Translations under genes and position numbers: made by a program
NCBI GenBank assembly: GCA_902785365.1
Contig: CACZYC010000001.1
Coordinates: 186,001-250,000 of the forward strand
Direction: 5' to 3'
Origin: an uncultured Ruminococcus sp.
Lineage (GTDB): Bacteria > Bacillota > Clostridia > Oscillospirales > Acutalibacteraceae
Length of the DNA: 64,000 nt
In this document: positions 49,747 through 59,395 of the stretch, piece by piece
Layout: each line of letters begins with the position of its first letter
Position numbering within the stretch: the first letter of the stretch is position 1
The notes under the pieces: model-generated
Database searches by the model: none
The model's input: the letters and a program-made list of their open reading frames with translations, nothing else
What the model was told of the DNA's origin: nothing

Positions 49747-50244
49747 TTATATTATGAAAAATCCAAACACGCCAAGTATAACCGAAATCACGGCGCCGAC
49801 AATTACATCAGAAACATAATGCACACCCGCCAATACCCTGGACACACATATAAGTATTCCGAGTATAATCATCGCGATACCGGCGTAAATGTTCACATAC
49901 AAAAACGCCATAGCAATGATAAATACACTCGCCGCGTGACGGCTCGGAAAGCTCTGCCCGTTTTTATTTTTCCTGATTAGCGGATTAATGTCCAGCGCCT
50001 CATACGGCCTCGCTTTATTGATAACAAGTCTGAGAAGCGTGACCATAACAAAGGTTACCGCGGGAATAACCAAGATTTTGACGAAGTCCGCAATCTGTCT
50101 GTTCCATAATGTGTATAAAAGCAAAAGCGGATACAAAACAAAAACAGGATAGGAGGCGTATTTGTATATAATTCTTAATAAGAAATATAATTTTTCGTGA
50201 TTGTTAAAAAACTTTTCGATTCTGTCATAACGTGATTTAGTCAT
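49747..50244 (-). CDS. PAP2 family phosphatase
   Basis: 165 residues and about four to five transmembrane helices. The three PAP2 motifs are present: KARPYEALD, SFPSRHAA and SRVLAGVHYVSDVIVG. Likely a membrane phosphatase for undecaprenyl pyrophosphate or other lipid phosphates. It follows asnB after 21 nt and is the last gene of a minus-strand operon. Confidence 0.9.
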   Translation of the reverse strand: MTKSRYDRIEKFFNNHEKLYFLLRIIYKYASYPVFVLYPLLLLYTLWNRQIADFVKILVIPAVTFVMVTLLRLVINKARPYEALDINPLIRKNKNGQSFPSRHAASVFIIAMAFLYVNIYAGIAMIILGILICVSRVLAGVHYVSDVIVGAVISVILGVFGFFII

Positions 50245-50265
50245 AATATAATCATATCACGTTTT

Positions 50266-52098
50266 TCATTCTATGGCAACATCATATTCCCTGAACCAAT
50301 AGTCGAGTTCGATAATATACGCCAGTATCTGCGGAGCTTTCATCAACTGACCGTACCAAGGCGAGCTTATACCATCGGGATTGTTGATGATTTCCATAAC
50401 GCCTTTCTCACTGAGAAGTTCGGTCAGAGGCGTTTTTGTTTTCATTATATCCATAACTCTCTGCGCGCAAATATTCATATATACGGGGTTGTGCGTTTTA
50501 GGGTACGGGCTTTTCTTTCGCCATGCTATATCATAGGGGAGAATATCTTCAAAAGCTTTTCGTACAATACCTTTCTCCCTGCCTTTGTACGCCTTGATTT
50601 CCCACGGCATATTGTACGCGTACTCCACGATTCTGTAATCACAGAAAGGCACTCTGACCTCCAGCCCGCTGTACATACTGCACCTGTCCTTTCGCTCCAG
50701 CAGGCACTGCATAAACCAGTAGTAATTGAGATTGAACATTTCTCTCATTCTCGCGTCGAGCTTACTGTCTGAGCGGAGCTTGTCGGTGGCTTTAACGGTA
50801 TCAAGATATTTTTCGCGGACATATTCCTCTCCCTTTGGAAGAACCCCGTCTTTGAGAATGCTTCTGCGTACATCCTGTGAGCGTGACCACGGAAAGCAAT
50901 CTTCAAAAAGTATATCTTTATTGTGATACCAGGGATAACCGCCGAACAGTTCGTCGGCGCATTCGCCCGACAAAGCGACTGTATAGTTCTTTTTTATTTC
51001 CTCACAAAACAGCAGCAAGGAGCTGTCAACGTCCGCGTACCCCGGCAAATCCCGCGCAATAACACTGTCATAGAGCGCGTCGGCAAGCTGTTCGTTATCG
51101 AGTATAACCTCTTTGTGAACTGTGTCGGCGTTTTCGCTCATAAGCTTTATAAACTCAACATCGGCGGTGGGCTGAAACAGGCTCTTTTCAAAGAACTTCA
51201 TATTATCTCTGTACTCAACCGAAAAGGTTGTTATTTCACCGATATTATTTCTGTTAAAGAAATTTGAAGCGGTCTGTACAATTATACTGCTGTCAAGACC
51301 TCCCGACAGGAAAAAGCACAAAGGCACATCCGACACGAGCTGTCTTTCAACGGCGTCGGTCAAAAGATATCTCACATATTCAATCGCTTTGTGTTCGCAG
51401 TCGTTAAACTCCTTCGCCTCAAGTTTAAAGTAGCGGTTTTTCCTGAGTCTGCCGCCCTCGTATACGGCGTATTCCCCGGGTAATAATTCCTTCACGTTCT
51501 TGAAAACTCCGCTCCCGGGTGTTCCCGCGGGTCCTAAAAAGAAGATTTCGTACAAGCCTTCGTCGTTTATAACGGGCTTAACTTTTCCGCTTTTTAACAG
51601 CGTTTTTATCTCCGAGCCGAACACAATTCCCGAATCAAATTCGCTGTAATAAAACGGTTTTACGCCGATTCTGTCACGACAAAAAAACAGCTTCTTGTTA
51701 TATGTCTCATAAACCGCGAAAGCAAAAATACCGTTTAGTTTCTCAGCGCAGTTTTCGCCGTACTCAATATAACTTTTGAGCACGACCTCGGTGTCGCTGT
51801 GTCCTTTAAATGTATAGCCTTTTCCTTTTAGTTCAGTTCTCAGCTCCTCGGTGTTGTAAAGCTCGCCGTTATATACAATTACATATTTTTCATTTTTCAT
51901 TCCGCACATCATCGGTTGTTTTCCGTTCTCTTTGTCGATTACAACCAGTCTCCTGTGAATGAGCGCGGTGTTATGGTCAATAAATATTCCGTTTTCGTCA
52001 GGTCCTCTTCTTGTCAGCGTCTTTGACATTTCCGATAATACTCCCAGTTTTTCCGACAAATCCTCATACCTGTCTACAAGCCCTGCGATTCCGCACAT
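50266..52098 (-). CDS. asnB: Asparagine synthase (glutamine-hydrolysing)
   Basis: 610 residues. The N-terminal class II glutaminase starts with the nucleophile Cys2 (MCGIAGL), followed by RRGPDENG and GHSDTEVVLKSY; the synthetase domain has the ATP loop FFLSGGLDSSII and SGECADELFGGYPWY. It makes asparagine from aspartate and glutamine or, in some Gram-positives, amidates meso-diaminopimelate in peptidoglycan; the sequence does not decide. AGGAGG precedes ATG 52098. It follows ylbJ after 11 nt, which hints at a sporulation-linked or wall-linked role. Confidence 0.92.
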   Translation of the reverse strand: MCGIAGLVDRYEDLSEKLGVLSEMSKTLTRRGPDENGIFIDHNTALIHRRLVVIDKENGKQPMMCGMKNEKYVIVYNGELYNTEELRTELKGKGYTFKGHSDTEVVLKSYIEYGENCAEKLNGIFAFAVYETYNKKLFFCRDRIGVKPFYYSEFDSGIVFGSEIKTLLKSGKVKPVINDEGLYEIFFLGPAGTPGSGVFKNVKELLPGEYAVYEGGRLRKNRYFKLEAKEFNDCEHKAIEYVRYLLTDAVERQLVSDVPLCFFLSGGLDSSIIVQTASNFFNRNNIGEITTFSVEYRDNMKFFEKSLFQPTADVEFIKLMSENADTVHKEVILDNEQLADALYDSVIARDLPGYADVDSSLLLFCEEIKKNYTVALSGECADELFGGYPWYHNKDILFEDCFPWSRSQDVRRSILKDGVLPKGEEYVREKYLDTVKATDKLRSDSKLDARMREMFNLNYYWFMQCLLERKDRCSMYSGLEVRVPFCDYRIVEYAYNMPWEIKAYKGREKGIVRKAFEDILPYDIAWRKKSPYPKTHNPVYMNICAQRVMDIMKTKTPLTELLSEKGVMEIINNPDGISSPWYGQLMKAPQILAYIIELDYWFREYDVAIE

Positions 52099-52109
52099 AA
52101 TGTTTCCTC

Positions 52110-53159
52110 CTAAAGTTTCTTAATGCTGTAAATGAAGCTCACCGCGCAGAGAATAAGAAGCGCGCTGCCTACCGCCGAAGTGCTGAGACTCAGATTAAGC
52201 GGCGTCTTTACGCTTGAAAACACGGGTAAGCTGATATTGAATATTTTAATAAATATAAATGTAAATAAAGCGCTCAAAAGCCCTTGTACAATTCTGCATA
52301 AGAAAAATAAAGCTTTGTTGATTTTAATATTTTTCAATGCTGTAAAGATTTGAAAATGAACGCATAAACCGCCGAATCCGGTCGAGAAAGCGATGAATAA
52401 AATGTTGTTGTTCTCAGCGAGCAGATTACACGCTGTCGTTACTTCCAGAAATACGCTGAAATATTTGACTGAATCCGTCGGGAGTTTTTCGGCAATTCCT
52501 ATAACCGCCGAAAAAGCTACCACCATCCCGCACATTTCAAGCATACCGTAAGCGGAGCTTGTGACTGATTTCGTAACGGCTGAAGTGAAAGTGACAGGAG
52601 GATTGTTTAATTCTGCACAAGAATTATAATCGCTCTTTGCAGTAGTAATAAATTTATTCAGAATACCGATAATTATTACTGACAGTATCTGCGCGGCGAG
52701 CATACACACGCCAATCGACCGATTGGACAGCAATTCCCCGCCAACAAACGTAATCAAAAACCCGGGACCCGCTCCGACTGCGAAGTACGACGCTTTTACA
52801 GCGTCGTTTTTGCTTATCCTGCCGTTTTCGGCGAGAGTTGAAATTCCTCTAGCCCCGACAGGATATCCTCCTATCATACTCATTATGATTACCGCCGATA
52901 AATTCCCTGAAACCCCGAATAATTTCGGGCAGATTTTTTCGGTGAGTTTTCCGAGTTTTTCGGACAAGCCGCTCTCGGCAATAAAAACAGAAATTATCAT
53001 AAAAGGAAAAATTGAAGGAATTAATACCTCCGCGCAAAAGAAAATTCCATTGAGCGCTCCCTGCGCGCATTCCTTTCCCCACAATAAAACAGCTGTTATG
53101 ATTATTGCGGCGAAAACAAACTCGCCGAGCGTCTGCTTGTTTTGGATTTTATTCATCAT
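52110..53159 (-). CDS. ylbJ: Sporulation integral membrane protein YlbJ
   Basis: 349 residues, about eight to nine helices. It has the YlbJ/nucleoside-recognition pattern: EVLIPSIFPFMIISVFI, IIMSMIGGYPVGARGISTLAENGRI, and YFAVGAGPGFLITFVG. YlbJ is a mother-cell (sigma E) protein needed for spore cortex or heat resistance in Bacillus. Its start is only 41 bases from the start of yqfC on the other strand, so the two sporulation operons share a very short control region. AGGTGA lies upstream of the first ATG. Confidence 0.88.
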   Translation of the reverse strand: MMNKIQNKQTLGEFVFAAIIITAVLLWGKECAQGALNGIFFCAEVLIPSIFPFMIISVFIAESGLSEKLGKLTEKICPKLFGVSGNLSAVIIMSMIGGYPVGARGISTLAENGRISKNDAVKASYFAVGAGPGFLITFVGGELLSNRSIGVCMLAAQILSVIIIGILNKFITTAKSDYNSCAELNNPPVTFTSAVTKSVTSSAYGMLEMCGMVVAFSAVIGIAEKLPTDSVKYFSVFLEVTTACNLLAENNNILFIAFSTGFGGLCVHFQIFTALKNIKINKALFFLCRIVQGLLSALFTFIFIKIFNISLPVFSSVKTPLNLSLSTSAVGSALLILCAVSFIYSIKKL

Positions 53160-53200
53160 TTTTATTCACCTTTAATATATATGAAATTGGGTGATAGATA

Positions 53201-53455
53201 ATGAAAAAATCTGATAAAAGCCGAAAAATCCCCTCTGAGCTTACATATAATCTTCCGATAATTGAGTTTACGGGGGACAGGAGCGTTTTGGTGGAGGGCT
53301 CCACAGGGGTGTTGAAATATGATAGCGAGATTGTAAGAATTAACACACGTTCTATGATAATAGCTTTTTTCGGGAGAGGTCTGACGCTTAAATGTATATC
53401 TCCAACTGCCGTCATTATTGACGGATATATCACGAAAACAGAGTTTATAAGGTGA
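53201..53455 (+). CDS. yqfC: Sporulation protein YqfC
   Basis: 84 residues, of the YabP/YqfC family: LPIIEFTGDRSVLVEGSTGVLKYDSEIVRI, then LTLKCISPTAVIIDGYITKTEF. It is a small sigma-E-dependent coat-associated protein of unknown biochemistry, coupled with YqfD. A GGTGAT lies before the ATG. It starts 41 bases from ylbJ in the other direction and is followed by yqfD after 4 bases. Confidence 0.88.
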   Translation: MKKSDKSRKIPSELTYNLPIIEFTGDRSVLVEGSTGVLKYDSEIVRINTRSMIIAFFGRGLTLKCISPTAVIIDGYITKTEFIR

Positions 53456-53459
53456 TACA

Positions 53460-54635
53460 ATGGTACTTAAAATCATACGGTGGCTCAGAGGATACATAGT
53501 CTTTTCTCTGAATGGAGCGTTCCCCGAACGCTTTCTGAATCTGATTAACAAGCGCGGCATCCGCAACTGGGACTTTGTTCCCGCGGGAGACGGATATGTC
53601 GGAAAAATGTTTTTGTCCGATTATCTCAGAATCCGACCGACAGCCCGCAAAGCAAATGTAAGACTGAGGGTTAATCAAAGAGAGGGGTTTCCGTTCTTTG
53701 TGAAAAAATACAAACGCCGCAAAGGGCTGTTTTTCGGAGCGGTGGCGGCTGCTTTGATATTAGTCCTAATGAGTCAGTTTGTTTGGGATATCAGATTTGT
53801 CGGAGCCGAGGGGCTGAGTTTAGTAGAGCTGAATCACGCGTTTGATGAGAGCGGATTCAAGGTTGGTGTTTTTAAGAATCAAGTGAACGTATCGGAGGTC
53901 GAAAGGCAGGTAATGCTCAAAGTTCCCGAGGTCAGATGGATTTCTGTTAATATGCTGAATAATGTGGCGACGGTTGAAATAAAACAGCAAAGCGAACCTC
54001 CGAGGATGAAGAAGAAAACCTATCCGTGCAATATTATAGCCTCAGATGATGGCGTTATCACCGATATTATCGTCAAAGACGGTACCTGCGAGGTCAAGCG
54101 CGGTTCTGCTATTGCTCAAGGTCAGCTTATGGTGAATTCGGCTGTCGCTATCGGAGAGGATAAAAAGAAATATGTACACAGTGAAGCTCGGATTTTGGCT
54201 GACGTTTTTGATAAATATTCCGTAAAAATACCAAAAGCAAAAAATAAAATAATTCTAAAACAGAACTATACAGAGAAATCTAATCTAAAATTCCTGTTTT
54301 TTGAATTCCCATACAAGCTGTCGCCGTCACTCGAGGGGGAAGAGGCGGGCGTTACTCTTAACGAAAAGCTAAAGTTCAACGAAGTAACCCTGCCTTTGGG
54401 AAGAACAACCCGTCGTTCATATTGTTTTGATACGAAAAAACAAGAGCTGACAAAATCCGAAGCTGAAAAAATCCTGAAAACCCGACTCTTGCTCCACGAG
54501 TGCTTTTGCGAGGGGAAAAGCGAGGTTAAGCAACGAAAGTTTAGCCTTTCGCAAACAGCTGACTGCTACATTCTGACCGCGGATTATCTTTTCAACAAAA
54601 ATATAGCCCGAAAGAAAAAAGTCAACGTTGAATAA
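53460..54635 (+). CDS. yqfD: Sporulation protein YqfD
   Basis: 391 residues. The N-terminal soluble part (IIRWLRGYIVFSLNGAFPERFLNLINKRGIRNWD) precedes one transmembrane helix (~86-104) and a large extracytoplasmic part that begins like a POTRA-type domain (DIRFVGAEGLS, VRWISVNMLNNVATVEIKQ). YqfD is known as a sigma-E-controlled sporulation protein. It is co-transcribed with yqfC. Its stop codon lies inside the -35 hexamer of the ymdB promoter. Confidence 0.9.
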   Translation: MVLKIIRWLRGYIVFSLNGAFPERFLNLINKRGIRNWDFVPAGDGYVGKMFLSDYLRIRPTARKANVRLRVNQREGFPFFVKKYKRRKGLFFGAVAAALILVLMSQFVWDIRFVGAEGLSLVELNHAFDESGFKVGVFKNQVNVSEVERQVMLKVPEVRWISVNMLNNVATVEIKQQSEPPRMKKKTYPCNIIASDDGVITDIIVKDGTCEVKRGSAIAQGQLMVNSAVAIGEDKKKYVHSEARILADVFDKYSVKIPKAKNKIILKQNYTEKSNLKFLFFEFPYKLSPSLEGEEAGVTLNEKLKFNEVTLPLGRTTRRSYCFDTKKQELTKSEAEKILKTRLLLHECFCEGKSEVKQRKFSLSQTADCYILTADYLFNKNIARKKKVNVE

Positions 54636-54656
54636 CTCTCGCGGATATGTTATAAT
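54628..54656 (+). promoter_or_regulatory. Promoter of ymdB
   Basis: TTGAAT, 17-nt spacer, TATAAT; the -35 begins within the last codons of yqfD. Confidence 0.65.
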
Positions 54657-54688
54657 CATTTCATCTTAATATATAGAAAGATGATAAT

Positions 54689-55462
54689 ATGAAAATCCTT
54701 TGTATCGGTGATGTGGTAGGTAAAATCGGTTGCGAGTTTTTGCGTTCAAAACTGCCCAACCTCAAAAGGTTCTACGGAATCGATATGGTTATCTGTAACG
54801 GCGAAAACTCCGCTGACGGCAACGGCGTGACGCCCGTATCTGCGAAGTTTCTTTTTGACAGCGGAGTCGACGTGATAACGCTCGGCAACCATTCCTTCCG
54901 CCGTAAGGAAGCGTATGAATATCTCGACAATACGCCGTATATAATCCGTCCCGCGAACTATCCGAGCGGCACAACCCCCGGCGCGGGCGTGTGTGTTTTT
55001 GATATGGGCAGAATCAGCGTCACTGTAATTAATCTTATCGGTACCATGTATCTTGATAATTCCCTGCAAAGTCCTTTTGATATAATTGACGGCATACTCG
55101 AAAAGAACGATAGCAAAATCACCGTTGTGGATTTCCACGCCGAAACCACCTCGGAGAAGCTGTCATTGGGTTATTATCTTGACGGCAGAGTATCGGCGGT
55201 TTTCGGCACTCATACTCACGTTCAAACGTCGGACGACCATGTTTTGGGCGGCGGAACAGGTTACATCACCGACGTCGGAATGACCGGACCTATCAACTCT
55301 GTTCTGGGTGTAAAACCTGAAATCGCCATAAATAAATTCAAAACCCGTATGCCCGTCCGATTTGAGATAAAAAACGGCGAATGCAAACTTGAAGCGGTAA
55401 TTTTTGATATTGACGAAAAAACGGCGAAAACTAAATCTACCGAAAGATTAAGAATTATGTAA
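54689..55462 (+). CDS. ymdB: YmdB family metallophosphoesterase (2',3'-cyclic nucleotide phosphodiesterase)
   Basis: 257 residues. The metal-site motifs are ILCIGDVVGKIG, CNGENSADGNG, TLGNHSF, DFHAETTSEK and GTHTHVQT. YmdB of Bacillus hydrolyses 2',3'-cyclic nucleotides and affects sporulation and biofilm choice. The neighbouring spore genes fit, although this protein is also present in non-spore-formers. It stands alone behind its own promoter. Confidence 0.93.
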   Translation: MKILCIGDVVGKIGCEFLRSKLPNLKRFYGIDMVICNGENSADGNGVTPVSAKFLFDSGVDVITLGNHSFRRKEAYEYLDNTPYIIRPANYPSGTTPGAGVCVFDMGRISVTVINLIGTMYLDNSLQSPFDIIDGILEKNDSKITVVDFHAETTSEKLSLGYYLDGRVSAVFGTHTHVQTSDDHVLGGGTGYITDVGMTGPINSVLGVKPEIAINKFKTRMPVRFEIKNGECKLEAVIFDIDEKTAKTKSTERLRIM

Positions 55463-55481
55463 AATATTACATAATTAGTAC

Positions 55482-55510
55482 TTGAAAAATTGATTGTTTG
55501 TTAGTATAAT
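55482..55510 (+). promoter_or_regulatory. Promoter of the DAK2/FakA-type gene
   Basis: TTGAAA, 17-nt spacer, TATAAT, about 55 nt before the ATG. Confidence 0.75.
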
Positions 55511-55565
55511 GATATTGTATATCCATTACTATGTTTTATTACGCAATAGGTAAGGAAGTGTATTT

Positions 55566-57224
55566 ATGAACGGACAAGATTTAAAACAGGCTGTAATCTC
55601 AGGTTCAAACAACATATGCAGTAAGAAGCTTATGATTAACGACCTAAACATTTTCCCTGTACCCGACGGTGACACAGGCACAAATATGTCTATGACCACC
55701 ACTGCCGCTGTCAACGCTATCGCTGACGACGACAGCACGAACGCGGGTGTAATCGCCAAGGCGATAGCCTCCGCGATGCTCAGAGGCGCGAGAGGCAACT
55801 CGGGTGTTATCCTGTCACTTTTGTTCAGAGGTTTTTCTCAGGGCTTGAGTGATAAGGAAGAGATTACGGGTAAGGATGTAGTCAAAGCTTTGGGCTTAGG
55901 TGTTGATGCAGCGTACAGCGCTGTTATGAAACCCACTGAAGGCACAATCCTCACAGTAGCCCGTGTAGGTTACGAGGGCGGACTTAAGGTTGTCAACAAG
56001 AACGATAACCTTGTATATGTCTGGGAACAGATTTGCAAATCCGCTGAGGAAGCTTTGGAAAAAACTCCCGAGTATCTCCCTGTTTTAAAGAAAGCGGGCG
56101 TTGTTGACGCGGGCGGTATGGGCTTGCTCTCAATATTTGAGGGAATGCTTTCATACTTCAGAGACGGAGTAGTTGTTGAATATGAGGAGAATAATTCTCA
56201 GGAAGAACTCGACAGCTTTTCAAGCACCGTTGCTGAATTTGACGAAGTTATCAACTTTACCTATTGCACTGAGTTTATCGTAGGCCGCGATACCGAAATC
56301 GGTACCGACCCCAACGAACTCAGATTGTTCCTGGAGACCATAGGCGATTGCGTTGTAGTTGTAAACGACGAGGAAATCATAAAGGTTCACGTTCATACCG
56401 AACAGCCCGGCGACGCTCTCAAGAAAGGTCTGGAATACGGCCAGCTCCTCACTGTTAAGGTCGAGAATATGAGAGAACAGCACAAAAAGGCTAAAGAGGA
56501 CAACGCCGCTAAGCCTAAGAAAGAAGCTCCCAAGCAGAAGCTTGAGCCTGCCGAGCCTACCGAGGATATCGGTTTTGTAGCTGTTGCCGCCGGCGACGGA
56601 ATGACAAATCTCTTTAAGGATCTCGGCTGCGCCAATGTTGTATCGGGCGGTCAGTCGATGAATCCCAGCACAGATGATATATATGCGGCTGTTATGGCTA
56701 CTCCCGCCAAGACAGTATTCGTTCTGCCCAACAACAAAAACATTATTATGGCTGCTCAGCAAACCGTAGCAATGGTTGAGGACAGAGAGGTAATAATTGT
56801 TCCCACACGTACAATTCCTCAGGGAATGACAGCTATATTGAACTATGACCCCGAGCTTTCTCCCGCTAGCAATAAGGATATGATGATGGACGCCGCTAAG
56901 GCGGTGGCAACAGGTCAGGTGACATTTGCCGCGCGCAACAGTGAGTTCGGACATCAAAAGATTAAAGAGGGCGAAATCATCGCGCTCGAAAACGGAAAGC
57001 TTACTATTACCGAGAAAACTCCCGTCAGAGCGGCTATTAAACTCGCGAAGAATATGATTAATCACGATACCTCGTTTGTTACTCTTATTTACGGTTCTGA
57101 CGTCAGCGAGGAAGACGCTCAGGAAGCTTATGAAGCTATTCAGGACAGGTTCGGTTCAAAGGTTGACGTTTCACTCGTTAACGGCGGACAGCCGATTTAC
57201 TACTTCGTATTAAGTGTAGAATAA
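55566..57224 (+). CDS. yloV: DAK2-domain kinase of the YloV/FakA type (fatty acid kinase subunit A)
   Basis: 552 residues. The N-terminal DAK2 nucleotide-binding domain has NIFPVPDGDTGTNMSMT and RGARGNSGVILSLLFRGF; a middle domain starts near CTEFIVGRDTEIGTD and has VHVHTEQPGDAL, and the C-terminal DegV-like FakA domain follows a Lys/Ala linker. FakA phosphorylates fatty acids bound by FakB proteins for membrane lipid synthesis. No fakB is in the window. It is not a dihydroxyacetone kinase, since the partner DAK1 domain is missing. Its neighbour recG often adjoins yloV in Firmicutes. Confidence 0.9.
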   Translation: MNGQDLKQAVISGSNNICSKKLMINDLNIFPVPDGDTGTNMSMTTTAAVNAIADDDSTNAGVIAKAIASAMLRGARGNSGVILSLLFRGFSQGLSDKEEITGKDVVKALGLGVDAAYSAVMKPTEGTILTVARVGYEGGLKVVNKNDNLVYVWEQICKSAEEALEKTPEYLPVLKKAGVVDAGGMGLLSIFEGMLSYFRDGVVVEYEENNSQEELDSFSSTVAEFDEVINFTYCTEFIVGRDTEIGTDPNELRLFLETIGDCVVVVNDEEIIKVHVHTEQPGDALKKGLEYGQLLTVKVENMREQHKKAKEDNAAKPKKEAPKQKLEPAEPTEDIGFVAVAAGDGMTNLFKDLGCANVVSGGQSMNPSTDDIYAAVMATPAKTVFVLPNNKNIIMAAQQTVAMVEDREVIIVPTRTIPQGMTAILNYDPELSPASNKDMMMDAAKAVATGQVTFAARNSEFGHQKIKEGEIIALENGKLTITEKTPVRAAIKLAKNMINHDTSFVTLIYGSDVSEEDAQEAYEAIQDRFGSKVDVSLVNGGQPIYYFVLSVE

Positions 57225-57240
57225 AAAAACATAACTTTTG

Positions 57241-57270
57241 GGGATACCGTTTCGGTATCCCTGCGTTTTT
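57241..57270 (+). terminator. Terminator between yloV and recG
   Basis: Stem GGGATACC / GGTATCCC, loop GTTTC, then TGCGTTTTT. recG follows 17 nt later, so the terminator may be partial. Confidence 0.75.
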
Positions 57271-57286
57271 CTGTAAAGGGAAGCAT

Positions 57287-59329
57287 ATGTCGTCACTATA
57301 CTCAATGAAAATTGAACAACTTAGCGGTATCGGTTCAAAGCGCGCTGAGCTTTTTCATAAGCTCGGCGTGTATTCGGTCGGCGAGTTGCTTAACTATTAT
57401 CCGCGTGATTACGAGGACTGGTCGGACATCACCGAAATAAAAGATGTTAAGGACAGCTCCGCCGTATGTATCAGAGCGGTGGTTGGTTCCGCCTTTAAAA
57501 CAGGATACACCAAGAGCGGCAAGTTTATTGCCCGCGTCGCTGTATATGACGACAGCGGCGGAGCGGAGCTTGTGTTTTTCAACAATCGCTATATAGTAAA
57601 TATGTTGAAGTACGGAGAAACCTACCTGTTTTTCGGTAAAGCGTCCCACACTCTCGACGGCGTAAATATGGTTTCACCAGTTTTTCAACCCGACAAGAGC
57701 TTTACCGCGGTTCAGCCCGTTTATAATCTGACGGCGGGGCTTAACAATAAATTCATAATTAATACCATGAAAAAAGCGCTTCTGCTTCTTCCCGAAACCG
57801 TGAACGATCCTCTGCCCGATGAACTGCGGCAAAAATTTAAGCTTTGCGACTTGAAGTACGCGATAAACAATATCCATTTTCCCGAGAGCATTGCGGCTCT
57901 GGAAAGCGCGAGAAAACGCTTGGTTGTCGAGGAGCTCCTTGTGCTCAATCTTGGGCTGAGAAGTCTCAAAAACCGAAAACGCTCAACTAACCGTAACCTG
58001 ATTACCTCTGATTATTCCAAGCAGTTTGAGAGCCTTCTTCCGTTTGAACTGACAAACGCCCAAAGAAGAGTAATCGAGGAGTGTGTGGGGGATATGAAAA
58101 ATCCCGACCTGACACTTAACCGCCTTGTTCAGGGTGATGTGGGTTCGGGAAAAACAGCAGTCGCGGCTTCAATCTGCTATACAACAATTAAGAACGGCAA
58201 ACAATGCGCGTTTATGGCTCCCACAGAAATACTCGCGGAGCAGCATTATAATTCCTTGAAAGAATTACTAGAGCCTGTCGGAATAAAAACAGCGCTTCTT
58301 ACGGGCTCGTTGAAAGCGAGCGAAAAGGACAATATAAGACAAAAGCTGGAATCGGGAGAAATTGATCTGGTAATAGGTACTCACGCCCTTATCACCGATA
58401 AAACGTTGTTTTCGGATTTGGGGCTTGTAGTTACGGATGAACAACACCGTTTCGGTGTAGCCCAAAGAGCAAAACTGCTTTCAAAAGGCAACAGCCCGCA
58501 TCTGCTTGTAATGAGCGCAACTCCGATTCCCCGAACTCTCGGTTTGATTATATTCGGGGATTTGGATATCTCAATAATAGATGAGCTTCCTCCCGGACGG
58601 CAGGAAATAGAAACTTTGATTATCGACTCGTCAAAGCGTGTAAGAGCGCTTGGTTTTGTTCGTGATGAAGTAAAAAAAGGCAGACAGGCGTATATAGTTT
58701 GTCCGCTTATTGAGGAAAGCGAAAGCGACCTTGTATCCGCGCAGGAGTACGCGGCTGAGCTTATGCTCAACTATTTCAATGATATCCCAATAGGTATTCT
58801 TCACGGCAAAATGAAATCCGCCGAAAAAGAATCTGTTATGCGTGATTTTGCCGATAATAATATAAAAATACTTGTTTCAACAACTGTAATAGAGGTCGGT
58901 ATCGACGTTCCCAACGCCACGATAATTATGATCGAGAACGCCGAGCGGTTCGGACTTTCACAGCTTCATCAGCTACGCGGCAGAGTAGGACGCGGCGATG
59001 AAAAAAGTTACTGCATACTTGTTTCCGACAGCAGAACTCAAAATGCCTATGAACGGCTCAAGACAATGAAATCCACCCGCGATGGATTTAAAATCGCGGA
59101 CGCGGATTTCAAGCTCAGAGGTCCCGGTGACTTTTTCGGTTCACGCCAGCACGGTTTGCCGAAGCTTTCCATAAGCAGTCTCGCGGATACGCGAAACCTT
59201 GACTTGTCCCAAAAGATTGCTGATTACGTCATTAAAGATTCCAATAATCTTACCGACGACCGTTACAGAGCGCTCAAAGGTGAAATCACCCGTCTTTTTA
59301 AATCCACAGGCGATGAAACTCTCAATTAA
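57287..59329 (+). CDS. recG: ATP-dependent DNA helicase RecG
   Basis: 680 residues. The N-terminal wedge/OB domain (YYPRDYEDWSDI, with FFNNRYIVNML) is followed by two helicase lobes: Walker A QGDVGSGKTAVA, motif II VTDEQHRFGV, motif III VMSATPIPRTLGL, motif VI QLHQLRGRVGRGDE and the end ADADFKLRGPGDFFGSRQHG. RecG remodels stalled replication forks and Holliday junctions. Confidence 0.97.
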   Translation: MSSLYSMKIEQLSGIGSKRAELFHKLGVYSVGELLNYYPRDYEDWSDITEIKDVKDSSAVCIRAVVGSAFKTGYTKSGKFIARVAVYDDSGGAELVFFNNRYIVNMLKYGETYLFFGKASHTLDGVNMVSPVFQPDKSFTAVQPVYNLTAGLNNKFIINTMKKALLLLPETVNDPLPDELRQKFKLCDLKYAINNIHFPESIAALESARKRLVVEELLVLNLGLRSLKNRKRSTNRNLITSDYSKQFESLLPFELTNAQRRVIEECVGDMKNPDLTLNRLVQGDVGSGKTAVAASICYTTIKNGKQCAFMAPTEILAEQHYNSLKELLEPVGIKTALLTGSLKASEKDNIRQKLESGEIDLVIGTHALITDKTLFSDLGLVVTDEQHRFGVAQRAKLLSKGNSPHLLVMSATPIPRTLGLIIFGDLDISIIDELPPGRQEIETLIIDSSKRVRALGFVRDEVKKGRQAYIVCPLIEESESDLVSAQEYAAELMLNYFNDIPIGILHGKMKSAEKESVMRDFADNNIKILVSTTVIEVGIDVPNATIIMIENAERFGLSQLHQLRGRVGRGDEKSYCILVSDSRTQNAYERLKTMKSTRDGFKIADADFKLRGPGDFFGSRQHGLPKLSISSLADTRNLDLSQKIADYVIKDSNNLTDDRYRALKGEITRLFKSTGDETLN

Positions 59330-59336
59330 ATTCATC

Positions 59337-59365
59337 TTGAAAAATAAAATAAGTTGTATTATAAT
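59337..59365 (+). promoter_or_regulatory. Promoter of the D-Ala-D-Ala carboxypeptidase gene
   Basis: TTGAAA, 17-nt spacer, TATAAT, 30 nt before the ATG; AGGAGAG is the ribosome site. Confidence 0.75.
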
Positions 59366-59395
59366 ATTCTCACCCTTACATAGGAGAGTGAAAAA

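Noticed and set aside
56220..57065. Long minus-strand open frame (281 codons) opposite the yloV gene
   Set aside because: It lies fully antisense to a well-supported gene, has no family features, and is Leu/Ser/His-rich as expected of a shadow of this codon usage.
55566..57224. Dihydroxyacetone kinase
   Set aside because: Only the DAK2-type nucleotide domain is present, with a DegV/FakA-type C-terminus; the DAK1 substrate domain is missing, so FakA/YloV fits better.
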